The notes: generated by a model not told the origin, from the sequence alone. Shown: positions 7,001 to 17,911, numbered from the stretch's first letter. The stretch: 64,000 nucleotides of DNA from Anoxybacillus tepidamans PS2 (GCF_000620165.1 NZ_JHVN01000011.1:1-64000); one strand, 5' to 3'. Made by a program: numbers and translations.

Positions 7001-9713
7001 TGCTTGTTGTCGTCCAACTGAATGTAGCAGTTTTCCCTGATTCTACGGCCTTTGTCCAGTTGTCTGGCCAATTATCCGCATTATTATCGAACTCGAAGCT
7101 AGAGTTACTTACCAAGTTATCGGCTGTAGACATTGGATGCGTCGAATACTGCAAATTTCCCAGATTATCGTATCGCTGTGAAACTGATTGTGTATAAGGA
7201 TCGATCGCTTCGGTTTGATTGTTATTTTGATCATAATCAAATGTGCTGACGTTGCTGTTGAAATCCTGCTCTTTGATAAGATTATTTTGCAAATCATACG
7301 TATATTGTGCCGACTGATTTTCTGGCAATTGAACGCTGACAATATTTCCTTTTTCGTCATATTGATAAATGAACGCTGCGGTTCCATTCGCCTTATTTTC
7401 ATTTGGTTCCACTACTCGGGTTAAATTATTGTTATTATCATAATCAAATGTTGTCACAGCCTTGTTTTGAGCATCTAAAGGATTTTCTGTGATTTGAATA
7501 ATATTGCCGTTAGCGTTGTAGGTATAATCTACCCGTCTCCCTTCGCCATCTGTGACCGACGTAACACCATTGGTTTTGTCATATGAATAATTTGTGGTAC
7601 TATTTGTAAGTGCGCCGTTAATCGTAATAGGGCGTTCAATGCTCGTTACACGGTCGGATGTATCATAACCAATTGTCGTCGTAATATTTCGAGCATTTTT
7701 AATACTTGTTAGATTATGATCTGAATCATACGTAAAAATGGTCGCATTTCCTTGAGCATCCGTAACTTTGGTTAGGTTGCCGGAAGCATCATACTCATAA
7801 GAGATGGTTCTGTTTGCTGGGTCGGTGATACTCGATACATATCCGTTTGTTCCATAGGCAATCGTTGTCGTTCTTGCTGATGCATCTGTAATTGAAGCTA
7901 ATTTTCCGTTTGCATTATAATTAAATGTAGTCGTGTTCCCATTTGTATCGACCATGCGAGAAAGTTTGCCATTTGTATTGAAATAAAGTTTCGTACCATC
8001 GGTTTTGGTTATTGTATAAGTGCCGTCCCCATTCTTGATTAGATCGAGATAGACACCACCAGCAGCTTCGTATCCCCCGCCAACTTTTTCACCAAAAATA
8101 TGACGAGTATTATCTCCATCAACAAACGTAACTGGCCCACTGCCTGCATCCCAAATGTTCATTTCGACATTAGACATCCATCCATAACCAAACATCCCAT
8201 TCGAGCCGGACTTTCGGCTATTGTATGTTCTCGTAACTTCAACATCTTCACCCAGACCAGAAATAGCAAGATCCGTTGTTTGTAAAACAAGGTTCCCGTT
8301 TGCTGGATTCACCCCATCTTTAGTGGTCGTCCAGAAAGATTCTTGGCCGATTGGCTCTACCCAATAGTTAATCGTGATACGTGGAGTATTAACACTGTTG
8401 TTTACCGTATTAAATGTGCGATATGGAGAAGACGATTCGTTTTGCTGTTTTAACATTAGTCCGTAGTTTGGCTGAATGCCATTGTACCAGTCTTTGACTA
8501 ACTGAGTGATGTCCCAGCTCCAGTACGCATTGGCTGTATTGTTTGTTGTTGTTGATTCTTTTGTACTTCGAATAGAAGGTTGATTATTCCAAGTAACAGA
8601 AGAAGACCAGTTACTTATGATCCGATATAAATCAATGGACACTTGTTGACCATCAGCATTTGTTTGGTATGCATTAAATGTCGCATTGGAAATTACGCTA
8701 TCACTCGGAAGACTCGGAAGGTAAAATCTCACTAAAGCACGAGTCGTTCCGAAATAACTGTTATACCCTGTATCCATGTATGTGTTACTCGAGTAAACTG
8801 AATCTGGAAAATTGCTTGCAATAAAATTGTCCCGTAAAACATCCCAATCATTAATCGTAGGATCAATCGTCACTGGGTATGTTATGTCTGGATCTTGTAA
8901 AAAACTTTCATCCGCTATAACATCTACATAAGTTTTTCCGTCTTTTTGACGCAAATGAAATGCAACTTGATCAGAATACTTGTGGTTCGCATCGAACATA
9001 TATGGCTTTTCAAAGTACCACTTAGGATTCCCTTTTGCGTCTTCAAAAACGATCGTTCCGTCTTTTTTAGCAACGGCCTTTACTCCTTTTAGTTTGATCT
9101 CAAAAGTAAAGGCATTGTCAGAAGGTTTATTGTTAAGGATAATATCTTCTTTGACCGCATTTCCTTGAATACGGTATCGCACATCTGTTTGTTCAAACAA
9201 TCCCTTATAAGTAATTTCATTATTCTTTACAATACCTTGTACATTTTTTTCATTTAATGGAATAAGTGAAAGGCTTTTATCGTTTTCCTCTACAGAAACA
9301 AGTTCAGCTTGATTAGATTGCTCTGCGAATGTTACTTTGAAGGAATTGGCTGTATTTTCAAACGTATTAGTTTTACTTTGTTTTAAGTTGTTATTAATTT
9401 TTTTCCACTTCTTATCATGAGGATCTTGGTAGAATTGAGGTTGTAGATATATCTCTTCAGTAAAGCTCCCATCCGGATTTAAGTACCTTGTCGAATACTC
9501 TGTTCGTTTGCTCTCTAATTCCAATTTTGATTTTGGGCGTTTTGCAGGAAGGTCACCGATTTTTGCTTCAATATTTTGCTTTTTTGACATTGTCCGGTCA
9601 GCTTTTCCAAAAGCAGCTTGTGCAAATGGTGGAACAACGAAACTAAAAATTAAGCAAAATGAAAGAATAATAGCAATATAGCGATAATAATTAAATAACC
9701 ATTTTCCTATCAC
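4086..9713 (-). CDS. secreted Rhs/YD-repeat polymorphic toxin (WapA-like)
   Basis: About 1875 residues. The GTG start follows GGGAAGG. Order: signal peptide (1 to about 33, ending FAQA), DNRLRE-type domain (about 288-446, ALVRFYLPSLPSDS and WDITQLVKDWYNG), DUF6531 entry segment (about 451-530), YD repeats (about 550-860), two carbohydrate-binding-like jelly rolls each opening with NL(V)xNSSFE (about 864-1010 and 1022-1178), a second YD block (about 1180-1690), the Rhs core ending PVMYVDPSGH (about 1756) and a unique hydrophobic C-terminal domain of about 119 residues. The family forms a shell around a C-terminal toxin delivered to neighbouring cells; here the toxin is probably membrane-active. 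The T-run next to the stop is one base short of a frame that continues 32 codons to TGAGGATG, so the true C-terminus may be longer. Confidence 0.9.
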   Translation of the reverse strand: MIGKWLFNYYRYIAIILSFCLIFSFVVPPFAQAAFGKADRTMSKKQNIEAKIGDLPAKRPKSKLELESKRTEYSTRYLNPDGSFTEEIYLQPQFYQDPHDKKWKKINNNLKQSKTNTFENTANSFKVTFAEQSNQAELVSVEENDKSLSLIPLNEKNVQGIVKNNEITYKGLFEQTDVRYRIQGNAVKEDIILNNKPSDNAFTFEIKLKGVKAVAKKDGTIVFEDAKGNPKWYFEKPYMFDANHKYSDQVAFHLRQKDGKTYVDVIADESFLQDPDITYPVTIDPTINDWDVLRDNFIASNFPDSVYSSNTYMDTGYNSYFGTTRALVRFYLPSLPSDSVISNATFNAYQTNADGQQVSIDLYRIISNWSSSVTWNNQPSIRSTKESTTTNNTANAYWSWDITQLVKDWYNGIQPNYGLMLKQQNESSSPYRTFNTVNNSVNTPRITINYWVEPIGQESFWTTTKDGVNPANGNLVLQTTDLAISGLGEDVEVTRTYNSRKSGSNGMFGYGWMSNVEMNIWDAGSGPVTFVDGDNTRHIFGEKVGGGYEAAGGVYLDLIKNGDGTYTITKTDGTKLYFNTNGKLSRMVDTNGNTTTFNYNANGKLASITDASARTTTIAYGTNGYVSSITDPANRTISYEYDASGNLTKVTDAQGNATIFTYDSDHNLTSIKNARNITTTIGYDTSDRVTSIERPITINGALTNSTTNYSYDKTNGVTSVTDGEGRRVDYTYNANGNIIQITENPLDAQNKAVTTFDYDNNNNLTRVVEPNENKANGTAAFIYQYDEKGNIVSVQLPENQSAQYTYDLQNNLIKEQDFNSNVSTFDYDQNNNQTEAIDPYTQSVSQRYDNLGNLQYSTHPMSTADNLVSNSSFEFDNNADNWPDNWTKAVESGKTATFSWTTTSKFGNKAISISNSTGWAIVSSDKQPYDGGIYVASGYVKTSSMSAQALIKVEYFDAQGNWLNQKISYGLAGTNDWTRLHVVADNAPSGTQTIRVSVGVNAGSGTAYFDGIQLEKGTVVSAYNLVDNSSFERDINSDGIPDSWTTSGNLSANDGLDTTVANIYVGSKSFKITGESGKNKYIKQRINISGDSNTKLTLSGWSKQEGANPNGGYYSLQVAIHYTNGTTDWGYANDFDKAKTDWQHVAAEVKPKQAFDYIDVYYYYYNQTGTAWFDAMRLEVGASLTSYTYDAKKNYVTKVTDPAGNTVSYTYDAIGNQTSVTDGKGKTTSYEYNNNNQLTKVTDPNGNVTTYGYDGAGNRTSVTNAKNYTTNYTYNEWNQISSFKNPLNQTTSFAYDKNGNLTGVTYANGDRVSYSYNALNRLIAVAYNGTTKWTFNYDANGNVTSVTDATGNATTYTYDKNNRLTRISKGSSNAIAYGYDDNGNVTSTSITAGTTTDTIGYSYNPLDQLVVLSRNSANLARFTYDERGNISSIIHANGTYTAYEYNDANQLKSLKNFDANGNVLNYFLYSYDANGNITAVETKDGTMTYEYDALNQLTKETLADGTTITYEYDAVGNRTKKIVNNGTTTTTTYTYDAADQLTAVNGQAYTYDVNGNLTNNGNKTFVYDDENRLIQVKNASGTTIATYTYDHQGRRISKTTSSGTTYYHYDGDSIRLLYETDANNNIAAEYTWDALGRPVTMTKGGATYYYHVNGHGDVVALTDASGNIVAQYEYDAWGNTLSKTGTLATANPYRYAGYYYDEETGLYYLMARYYDANMGRFITRDTFHGFENEPQSLNQYAYTKNNPVMYVDPSGHISLKTVANSIKSLAVKVGAATVFWAIQTLYDGLMTYFWGHPSQLDIGLFWMKTVITGQALLISSFYGPWTAGIVTTVASLASDAMARFIKSYSTTIKKRKKSKSAISKELTQLTYNYFF

Positions 9714-9885
9714 CCTATTTCCTTCCCTTCATAATTTTTTATCATCCGGATGACAATAAAATTATAGCAACACGATATAAACGTTTAGAATAATCCAAAT
9801 AATGTAAATTAATAAAAATTTGATTCAATGGATATCCCTGGTAGTAAAATGAAGCTAATTTAACAGCCTTCATTAATGATTGAGA
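9714..9885. promoter_or_regulatory. upstream region of the rhs gene
   Basis: 170 AT-rich bases between the pheA terminator and the rhs start, with the palindrome TCATCCGGATGA about 30 bases before the start codon. It must carry the rhs promoter, but I cannot fix -35 and -10 boxes with confidence. The palindrome is a candidate operator. Confidence 0.35.
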
Positions 9886-9924
9886 ATAAAAAAATCCCCC
9901 AGCCGCATTTTTTGCAGCTGGGGG
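9886..9924 (-). terminator. pheA operon terminator
   Basis: On the minus strand a stem of CCCCCAGCTGCA with its near-complement and an A-rich loop is followed by seven T residues. It begins five bases after the pheA stop and closes the spo0B-obg-pheB-pheA transcript. The stem is nearly the same sequence as the hairpin at 2211-2239. Confidence 0.85.
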
Positions 9925-9928
9925 TGTT

Positions 9929-10780
9929 CTAAATAATATAATACGGATAACTTCCCAATACTTGCACGGTGCAGTCGAGCGCCTCAAGTTCGGCAATGGC
10001 TCCTGGGATGAGAATGTCATCCATTTTTTGATCGATGTCGATGATGAAAAAGTAGTTTCCTAGCCCCGTCTTTGCGGGACGGGATTCAATTTTCGTTAAG
10101 TTCAGACGGCGCCACGCGAAGGCGGACAGCACTTGATGCAAGGCGCCGGCTTGATCTTTCGGAAGAGCGATCATGAGCGTCGTCTTATCGCCCGCATACA
10201 GCGGCGAGCGCAGCAACAATTCTTCATTTTGTTTGCGGACGACAATGAATCTCGTATGATTATAGTCATAGTCGTGAATGTTTTCACGTACGATTGTCAA
10301 TCCGTATTCTTCCGCTGCCAAGCGGTTGGCGATCGCCGCAATTGGGAGATGCGGATGTTGGCTGACGAATTTGGCAGCGGCGCTCGTTGACGTCATATAT
10401 ACATATTTCGCTTTTTTAAAGTTTTGATGCAAAAATTTATGGCATTGCGCGATCGCATGGGAATGTGAATAAATTTCTTTTACATCATTCCATGCATGCG
10501 CATGATACGGATGCACCATTAAATGCTGCTGAATCGGCGCGATAATTTCGCCGACGATCGGCAGCGGCTGTTCGTGAATTAGATAGTCGATCGTTAAGTT
10601 GACCGACCCTTCTAACGCATTCTCAAGCGGGACGACCGCAAGTTCTACTTCGCCGCTATCGACAGCGTCGATGCATTCAGGAATCGTATCATACGCTTGC
10701 TTTTGTGCATCAGGGAACATCGTCGTCACCGCTAAATCGGTGAATGTCGCTTTCGGTCCTAAATAGCCAATTTTCATCAT
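9929..10780 (-). CDS. pheA: prephenate dehydratase
   Basis: 283 residues. It converts prephenate to phenylpyruvate in phenylalanine synthesis. The N-terminal catalytic domain starts MMKIGYLGPKATFTD and contains PLENALEGSV and the conserved TRFIVV region. A C-terminal ACT domain (about 195-275) holds the ESRPAKTGLGNYFF motif that binds phenylalanine for feedback control. GGAGAGG precedes the first ATG; either of the two adjacent ATG codons could be used. It is the last gene of the operon, 17 bases behind pheB. Length and motifs are normal for Firmicutes. Confidence 0.96.
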   Translation of the reverse strand: MMKIGYLGPKATFTDLAVTTMFPDAQKQAYDTIPECIDAVDSGEVELAVVPLENALEGSVNLTIDYLIHEQPLPIVGEIIAPIQQHLMVHPYHAHAWNDVKEIYSHSHAIAQCHKFLHQNFKKAKYVYMTSTSAAAKFVSQHPHLPIAAIANRLAAEEYGLTIVRENIHDYDYNHTRFIVVRKQNEELLLRSPLYAGDKTTLMIALPKDQAGALHQVLSAFAWRRLNLTKIESRPAKTGLGNYFFIIDIDQKMDDILIPGAIAELEALDCTVQVLGSYPYYII

Positions 10781-10797
10781 TCGCCTCTCCCTTGGTT

Positions 10798-11241
10798 CTA
10801 ATACGCACCCGACCCGACAATTTCTACTTTTTCTACAAATTCGAGACGGCGCAATTTCGCAAGAAACTCCTCAATGTCTTCCGTCATGCCGCTTGTGCTG
10901 ATTGTTAAAGTGACGTTGGCACGGCCTTGCAGCGGAATCGTTTGATTAATGGTCAGGACGTTGCAGCCGGCTGCCGCCACAACGCCTAATAGCTTTGACA
11001 ACGTGCCGGAGCGATCTTCTAAATGAAAAAATAACGTCACGATGCTTTCTTTCACGACCGCCTGAAACGGAAAGATCGCATCGCGGTATTTGTAAAACAC
11101 GCTGCGGCTCACATCGACAAGCTGCACCGCTTCCGCCACCGAATCGGCTTTTTTCCGCTCCAACAGCTCTTTCGCCTGCAATACTTTCCGCATCGCTTCC
11201 GGCAGCACATCCTCCCGCACAAGATAAAATTTCTTATCCAC
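10798..11241 (-). CDS. pheB: ACT-domain protein PheB
   Basis: 147 residues. The N-terminal half ([29 protein letters not shown]) reads as a helix-turn-helix-like segment and the C-terminal half is an ACT domain ([32 protein letters not shown]), so it is likely an amino-acid-responsive accessory protein. In B. subtilis the homologue lies between obg and pheA as here; it was once called a chorismate mutase but carries no such active site. Small spacing to obg (21 bases) and pheA indicates co-transcription. Confidence 0.9.
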   Translation of the reverse strand: MDKKFYLVREDVLPEAMRKVLQAKELLERKKADSVAEAVQLVDVSRSVFYKYRDAIFPFQAVVKESIVTLFFHLEDRSGTLSKLLGVVAAAGCNVLTINQTIPLQGRANVTLTISTSGMTEDIEEFLAKLRRLEFVEKVEIVGSGAY

Positions 11242-11262
11242 CGGAACGCATCCTCCGCTTCC

Positions 11263-13118
<1,856 letters not shown>

Positions 13119-13275
13119 TAGTGGCGCCCCTACTCATCATTTTTAGCTAAATTATACCAAATGGCAACTAAAACAGCTAGTAGCGAAACATAAACAACAG
13201 CGTTCTTCGCCCAATGAACCCAAAGAGAGAGTCACGCTTTTTCCATGCTAAAGTTTCAATGTTAGAATCTAGGCA
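13119..13275. promoter_or_regulatory. spo0B upstream region
   Basis: About 155 bases between the rpmA terminator and spo0B. It should contain the spo0B operon promoter. I see no confident sigma-A boxes and no gene. Confidence 0.3.
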
Positions 13276-13311
13276 AAAAGAAAACCCTAACCAAAAGCGG
13301 TTAGAGTTTTC
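13276..13311 (-). terminator. rplU-prp-rpmA terminator
   Basis: Minus-strand stem CTCTAACC/GGTTAGGG with loop GCTTTT and a T-rich tail, about ten bases past the rpmA stop. Confidence 0.85.
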
Positions 13312-13320
13312 CAACGTTCA

Positions 13321-13955
<635 letters not shown>

Positions 13956-13968
13956 CATCGTCGACGCC

Positions 13969-14277
13969 TTACGCGTTAATTTTTTCAATGACTACTTTTG
14001 TGTAAGGTTGACGGTGACCTTGTTTACGGCGATAGTTCTTTTTCGGCTTGTACTTGAACACGATGATTTTCTTTTGACGACCGTGTTTTTGTACTTTCGC
14101 TGTTACAGTTGCACCTTCTACTGTAGGGTTGCCAACTTTTACAGTTTCACCGCCTACAAGCAACACTTTGTCAAATGTAACAGTTTCGCCTTCAGCTACG
14201 TCAAGTTTCTCGATGTAGATCTCTTGGCCTTCTTGAACTTTAATTTGTTTACCGCCAGTTTCAATGATTGCGTACAT
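13969..14277 (-). CDS. rplU: 50S ribosomal protein L21
   Basis: 102 residues from [14 protein letters not shown], after AGGAGGTG. L21 binds 23S rRNA domain II and stabilises the exit-tunnel region. The conserved tail [17 protein letters not shown] is intact. It heads the rplU-prp-rpmA operon and follows a structured leader RNA. Confidence 0.97.
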   Translation of the reverse strand: MYAIIETGGKQIKVQEGQEIYIEKLDVAEGETVTFDKVLLVGGETVKVGNPTVEGATVTAKVQKHGRQKKIIVFKYKPKKNYRRKQGHRQPYTKVVIEKINA

Positions 14278-14289
14278 TGTTGCACCTCC

Positions 14290-14430
14290 TAACATAGACT
14301 CAGACTCGCCAGCACGAGGCGTTTCGCCATCGCGAACGCTTATAACCTGCGCTGAGCGGTTGTAGCACGGGTGCGATCAAACGACTGTATGCACCGAATT
14401 TTGTCCGCATGGATGCGGTACAAAATTTTT
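14290..14430 (-). ncRNA. L21 leader RNA (ribosomal protein autoregulatory leader)
   Basis: The rplU 5' region on the minus strand starts with a stable hairpin (AAATTTTGTACCGCATCC against its near-complement) and has further short GC stems ending just before AGGAGGTG. Position and the opening hairpin match the L21 leader of Bacillales, thought to mediate feedback by L21. The structure was judged by eye; a covariance search would settle the limits. Confidence 0.7.
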
Positions 14431-14458
14431 CTACAACATTAAAAATAGTACCATAATA

Positions 14459-14491
14459 AAAAGAGGGCTGTCAATATATGCCCTCTTTTTT
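14459..14491. terminator. terminator behind spoIVFB
   Basis: AGAGGGC and GCCCTCT frame an 11-base loop, with T-runs on both strands. On the minus strand it ends the spoIVFA-spoIVFB transcript ahead of the L21 leader. Confidence 0.8.
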
Positions 14492-15355
14492 TCACGCATA
14501 GATCAAATTTCCAATCGCCCCATCCGCTTGCCGCTCAGCAAAAAACGCATGAAGCACTTCGTTCTCGTCAAGAATCATTTGTTCTTTTTTATTTTTAACA
14601 ACGATAATCGAATGCTTTTGCCCGCGGTAAAATTGCTGCAACACTTTTAGAACCGGCTCTGACGCTTCTACCGTAATCGGCTGCAATTTCTCGTAATGGC
14701 CTTTTTTCCCGTAGTACCGCTCAAGCAAAAAACGCATCATGACATAGCGCCGCTGTTTCCACTCTTTCATAAGCGACACAAAAAGAAATAAAGCAATAAT
14801 CCAAAGATCGATTTGCGCCGGTGCGATGATGGCAATTGCCGCCACCAGTAAAGCTAAAAGCGCCAACGAGCAGACAATCATCCTTTCATGCGCTTTACTA
14901 AAAGGAAAATAACGAGTCAGGACAAGAAATAATAGCTTTCCGCCATCAAGCGGCCAAATCGGCAAGAAATTAATAGCAAAAAGCGCGATATTGTAATGGA
15001 CAAACATTTGCCACACATCAAACGAAAGCCAATGATATTTCCAGAGGATAAACGCTGCTCCTAACAGCCAAACATGCTGAATCGGACCAGCAAGCGTTAC
15101 GAGCAGTTCTTCATGAAACGGACGATTCCCATGTTCCTCAACTTCCGCGACTCCGCCGAACGGAAGCAACAAAATTTGCTTAATGCGCCAAGAAAAAAAT
15201 AACGCCATCGCAGCGTGTCCGAGTTCATGGACGAGCACAATAAAAAATAAAAGAAACAATTGCTGGAAATGCGCGGTTACCACAGCGACTCCGCTCATGA
15301 GCCACAACAACGGATGAATATGGATTTTCATCACTAAGGATACATACTTATTCAA
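14492..15355 (-). CDS. spoIVFB: intramembrane metalloprotease SpoIVFB
   Basis: 287 residues, site-2-protease family. It cleaves pro-sigma-K in the outer forespore membrane of the mother cell. The zinc motif HELGH lies at about residue 44 in a membrane helix, and the second motif LPIWPLDGGK supplies the Asp ligand. Several further membrane segments and a C-terminal CBS-like tail follow (PVLKVLQQFYRGQKHSIIVV). It overlaps the end of spoIVFA by eight bases, so translation is coupled. Confidence 0.95.
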   Translation of the reverse strand: MNKYVSLVMKIHIHPLLWLMSGVAVVTAHFQQLFLLFFIVLVHELGHAAMALFFSWRIKQILLLPFGGVAEVEEHGNRPFHEELLVTLAGPIQHVWLLGAAFILWKYHWLSFDVWQMFVHYNIALFAINFLPIWPLDGGKLLFLVLTRYFPFSKAHERMIVCSLALLALLVAAIAIIAPAQIDLWIIALFLFVSLMKEWKQRRYVMMRFLLERYYGKKGHYEKLQPITVEASEPVLKVLQQFYRGQKHSIIVVKNKKEQMILDENEVLHAFFAERQADGAIGNLIYA

Positions 15356-16112
15356 ACGGAATCACCTGAATTGGGTCGATAAAGTGGTCGCCTTGCTTAA
15401 TGGCGAAATAGAAGACTCCTTTCGCTTCATTCGCATCCTTCATCGTCGTTCCCACTTCTTTTCCTGCTTCGACAAAATCGTACAGTTTAACCGTAATCGC
15501 TCCTAAATTGCCGTACCATGATTCGCTTCCATCCGCATGTTGAATGATCACCGTTTTTCCTAACTTTTCTTTTGTGCCAGCAAAAATGACGATGCCTTCG
15601 TCCATCGCCTCGACAGGTGTCTCGCCGTTCGTTTCAATCATAATTCCTTGTCCATTTTTCTCAAAGTTTTCAAGAACCTTCCCCGAAGCTGGAACGGCGT
15701 ACGATTTTGTGTTTTTCTTGGCTGTTTCTGTTTTTTTCTCCGGAAATAAGGCGAGCGGCTCACCAAACTGTTTTTCATACCATTTCGATACCGCCGCAAA
15801 TTGAAATTCCTGTTCCATCGTATGTTTTACAAACGTTCGAACAGGTGCAAGCGTTTCGGAAGGGTTTCTAAATGCGACCGCTGATAATAATACGAGGCAA
15901 GCAGAAAGAAGCGTTTTTAGCAGAAACACTTCTTTCCGAAATAGAGGATGCTTGTCATCCGCTGCGTAACGATCATACGTAATGACAGGCTGCCCGTACC
16001 GTTCTTCGTCTGTTAAATCGGCTAGCGGTTGATAAGAAAGAGTCGATTGTATCGAACGCTGCCGTTTCCGTTTTTCAATTCTTTTGCGAATCTCTTTAGC
16101 GCGCTTGTTCAT
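15348..16112 (-). CDS. spoIVFA: SpoIVFA, regulator of SpoIVFB
   Basis: 254 residues from MNKRAKEIRKRIEKRK; earlier in-frame starts lack a better ribosome binding site. It has a basic cytoplasmic N-terminus, one membrane segment (LKTLLSACLVLLSAVAF, about residue 66) and an outer domain of the M23/LytM type (EAMDEGIVIFAG, HADGSESWYGNL). Zinc-ligand histidines of active M23 peptidases are missing, as expected, since SpoIVFA holds SpoIVFB and BofA in a complex and inhibits it until SpoIVB signals. Operon with spoIVFB. Confidence 0.93.
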   Translation of the reverse strand: MNKRAKEIRKRIEKRKRQRSIQSTLSYQPLADLTDEERYGQPVITYDRYAADDKHPLFRKEVFLLKTLLSACLVLLSAVAFRNPSETLAPVRTFVKHTMEQEFQFAAVSKWYEKQFGEPLALFPEKKTETAKKNTKSYAVPASGKVLENFEKNGQGIMIETNGETPVEAMDEGIVIFAGTKEKLGKTVIIQHADGSESWYGNLGAITVKLYDFVEAGKEVGTTMKDANEAKGVFYFAIKQGDHFIDPIQVIPFE

Positions 16113-16185
16113 CCATCTCTCACCATTCCCCCACATGATCGTTTGTACTAATGTATGAGACAACCTGTAGCGATATGATAAAAAA

Positions 16186-16229
16186 GATGGCTAAATCAGA
16201 GGCAGGAAAAACAACCTCTGATTTAGCCG
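16186..16229 (-). terminator. sacA terminator
   Basis: A perfect 14-base stem (GGCTAAATCAGAGG and its complement) with a T-run on the minus strand directly behind the sacA stop. It separates sacA from spoIVFA. Confidence 0.9.
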
Positions 16230-17735
16230 TTATTGCCAAATATCTTTTAAAATCCAAGCATCCATAGAAAGAACAGTCGCCTCCGCACCGTCGGCAAACA
16301 CCCCGACCAATTCGCTCGGTTCTGTTGGATAAATTCTTCCTGTCATCACTAACTCGCCGTCATTAACAAACAATTCAACAGAAGATCTATCGATAAAGAC
16401 GTGGAACTTGATCGTATGTCTTGACTTCAAATCGAGCTTGGCGCGACGGACACCTCCCTCGCCTTTTCCTGAACGGTTTCGATCAAATATAATCACGGAC
16501 TCTTTAACATCATAGCAAAAAACCGTCTCTTCCTCGCCGTCGCCAGAGCAGCGCACTTTCATTCCAAACGCCGTGCCCTTGAATTCTTCTAAAGAAAACT
16601 CAGCGATAATTTCCAAGCGATCCCCCTTGATAGAAGGAATATATTGGGCCTGCTCCGGTTTCACTGAAATCGATTCCAATCTCGTATGTCCTTCTCTAAG
16701 CAATTGCAATTCCGGCACAGGCTTCATAACCATTTTATCATCGCTTGTCAGCTCTAAAAGCCGAGGAATCGTCAACGCTCCGGCCCAGCCGTGTTCTTGT
16801 GTCGGCATGTGCGACTCCCACATATCCATCCAGCCAAATAAAATTCTTCTTCCTTTTTCATCCAAAAATGTTTGAGCCGCATAAAAATCAAAACCTTTAT
16901 CTAGCTCTTGAAAAGCGCCGTGCTTCAACACTCCGGTACTGTAATCGAACGTTCCAACAACATACCCGGTTTGATGAAGGTTGTTAAAGCGGTCGCCATC
17001 CGGCTCTATCCCTTGCGGCGAAAAAAGCAATACATCTTTTCCGTCTAAATGAAACAAGTCGGGACATTCCCACATATATCCTAAACGGCCGTCGCTTTCC
17101 GCCACAACATTTACAAATGTCCAATGCCGAAGGTCTTTTGATTTATAAAGGACGACTTTTCCGATGTTGCCTTCCCTTGTTCCTAATACCATATACCACT
17201 CTTCTTCATGTTTCCACACCTTCGGATCGCGGATGTGCCCTTGGCAATCAAATGGAGGCTCGGAAAGCACCGGATTGTTTGGATCTTTTTCAAAATGGAT
17301 TCCATCTTGGCTTGTCGCTATACATTGGTACTGTTTTAGTTCGGTTTGCTCTTGATTCAGCCATACATTTCCCGTGTAAATCAAAGTTAAAATCCCATTG
17401 TCATCAACGACAGCGCTGCCGGAAAAACAGCCGCCTTGATCGTATTCTTCGCTTGGAGCCAGAGCGATAGGAGCGCGCTCCCAATGAACGAGATCCTTGC
17501 TTTTAACATGCCCCCAATGCATCGGTCCCCATTTTGGAGCATCGGGGTGGAATTGGTAAAATACGTGATACTCCCCGTTAAATTGCACCAGCCCGTTTGG
17601 GTCGTTCATCCAATTGACAGGCGCCATAATATGATACGCAAGTCGATAAGCATGATTTTTTATTGTTTTTTCCGCCATCTTTACACGTTTTTCCACTTCT
17701 TTTACAAATGCGAGATTTCTAGGCAAACGAATCAA
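16230..17735 (-). CDS. sacA: sucrose-6-phosphate hydrolase (GH32)
   Basis: 501 residues. It hydrolyses sucrose-6-phosphate, the product of PTS uptake, to glucose-6-phosphate and fructose. GH32 motifs are present: WMNDPNG with the nucleophile Asp (about residue 42), RDPK (about 166) and WECPDLF with the acid/base Glu. A five-bladed propeller is followed by the beta-sandwich domain. TTG is the likely start, after AGGGG; an ATG at residue 20 lacks a ribosome binding site. No sucrose transporter or regulator is next to it, and it interrupts the spoIVFA-minD neighbourhood of other Bacillaceae, so it looks inserted as a single gene with its own control region and terminator. Confidence 0.93.
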   Translation of the reverse strand: MIRLPRNLAFVKEVEKRVKMAEKTIKNHAYRLAYHIMAPVNWMNDPNGLVQFNGEYHVFYQFHPDAPKWGPMHWGHVKSKDLVHWERAPIALAPSEEYDQGGCFSGSAVVDDNGILTLIYTGNVWLNQEQTELKQYQCIATSQDGIHFEKDPNNPVLSEPPFDCQGHIRDPKVWKHEEEWYMVLGTREGNIGKVVLYKSKDLRHWTFVNVVAESDGRLGYMWECPDLFHLDGKDVLLFSPQGIEPDGDRFNNLHQTGYVVGTFDYSTGVLKHGAFQELDKGFDFYAAQTFLDEKGRRILFGWMDMWESHMPTQEHGWAGALTIPRLLELTSDDKMVMKPVPELQLLREGHTRLESISVKPEQAQYIPSIKGDRLEIIAEFSLEEFKGTAFGMKVRCSGDGEEETVFCYDVKESVIIFDRNRSGKGEGGVRRAKLDLKSRHTIKFHVFIDRSSVELFVNDGELVMTGRIYPTEPSELVGVFADGAEATVLSMDAWILKDIWQ

Positions 17736-17779
17736 TCCTTCCCCTATTACTTAACATGACTCCTTCCGCTGCTTGCAAG

Positions 17780-17828
17780 GATGTAGTAGTGATAACAATA
17801 TGATCGTTAGCACTAACTCTACTACATC
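17780..17828. promoter_or_regulatory. inverted repeats upstream of sacA, candidate operator
   Basis: GATGTAGTAG at 17780-17789 is repeated as its exact complement at 17819-17828, and GTTAGCACTAAC (17806-17817) lies between them. The block is 45-95 bases before the sacA start. It could bind a LacI-type sucrose repressor or fold in the leader RNA. No regulator gene is nearby, so the role is inferred. Confidence 0.4.
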
Positions 17829-17863
17829 ATAGTATTTTGAATATAGAGACATAGCATTTTTAC

Positions 17864-17903
17864 AAAAAGGGGCAATTCCCAGTTGCACTGAAAACTGCCC
17901 CTT
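17864..17903 (-). terminator. minD terminator
   Basis: AAGGGGCA and TGCCCCTT pair on the minus strand and are followed by TTTTTGT. It ends the maf-radC-mre-min transcript. Confidence 0.8.
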
Positions 17904-17911
17904 GTTTTCTC

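Noticed and set aside
4800-7900. Regularly spaced short repeats that could suggest a CRISPR array
   Set aside because: The period and degeneracy follow YD-repeat codons in one long frame; there are no identical repeats with unique spacers.
4701-9168. Many plus-strand open frames of 60-100 codons across the rhs gene
   Set aside because: They are antisense shadows of a repetitive coding sequence, have no ribosome binding sites and no recognisable products.
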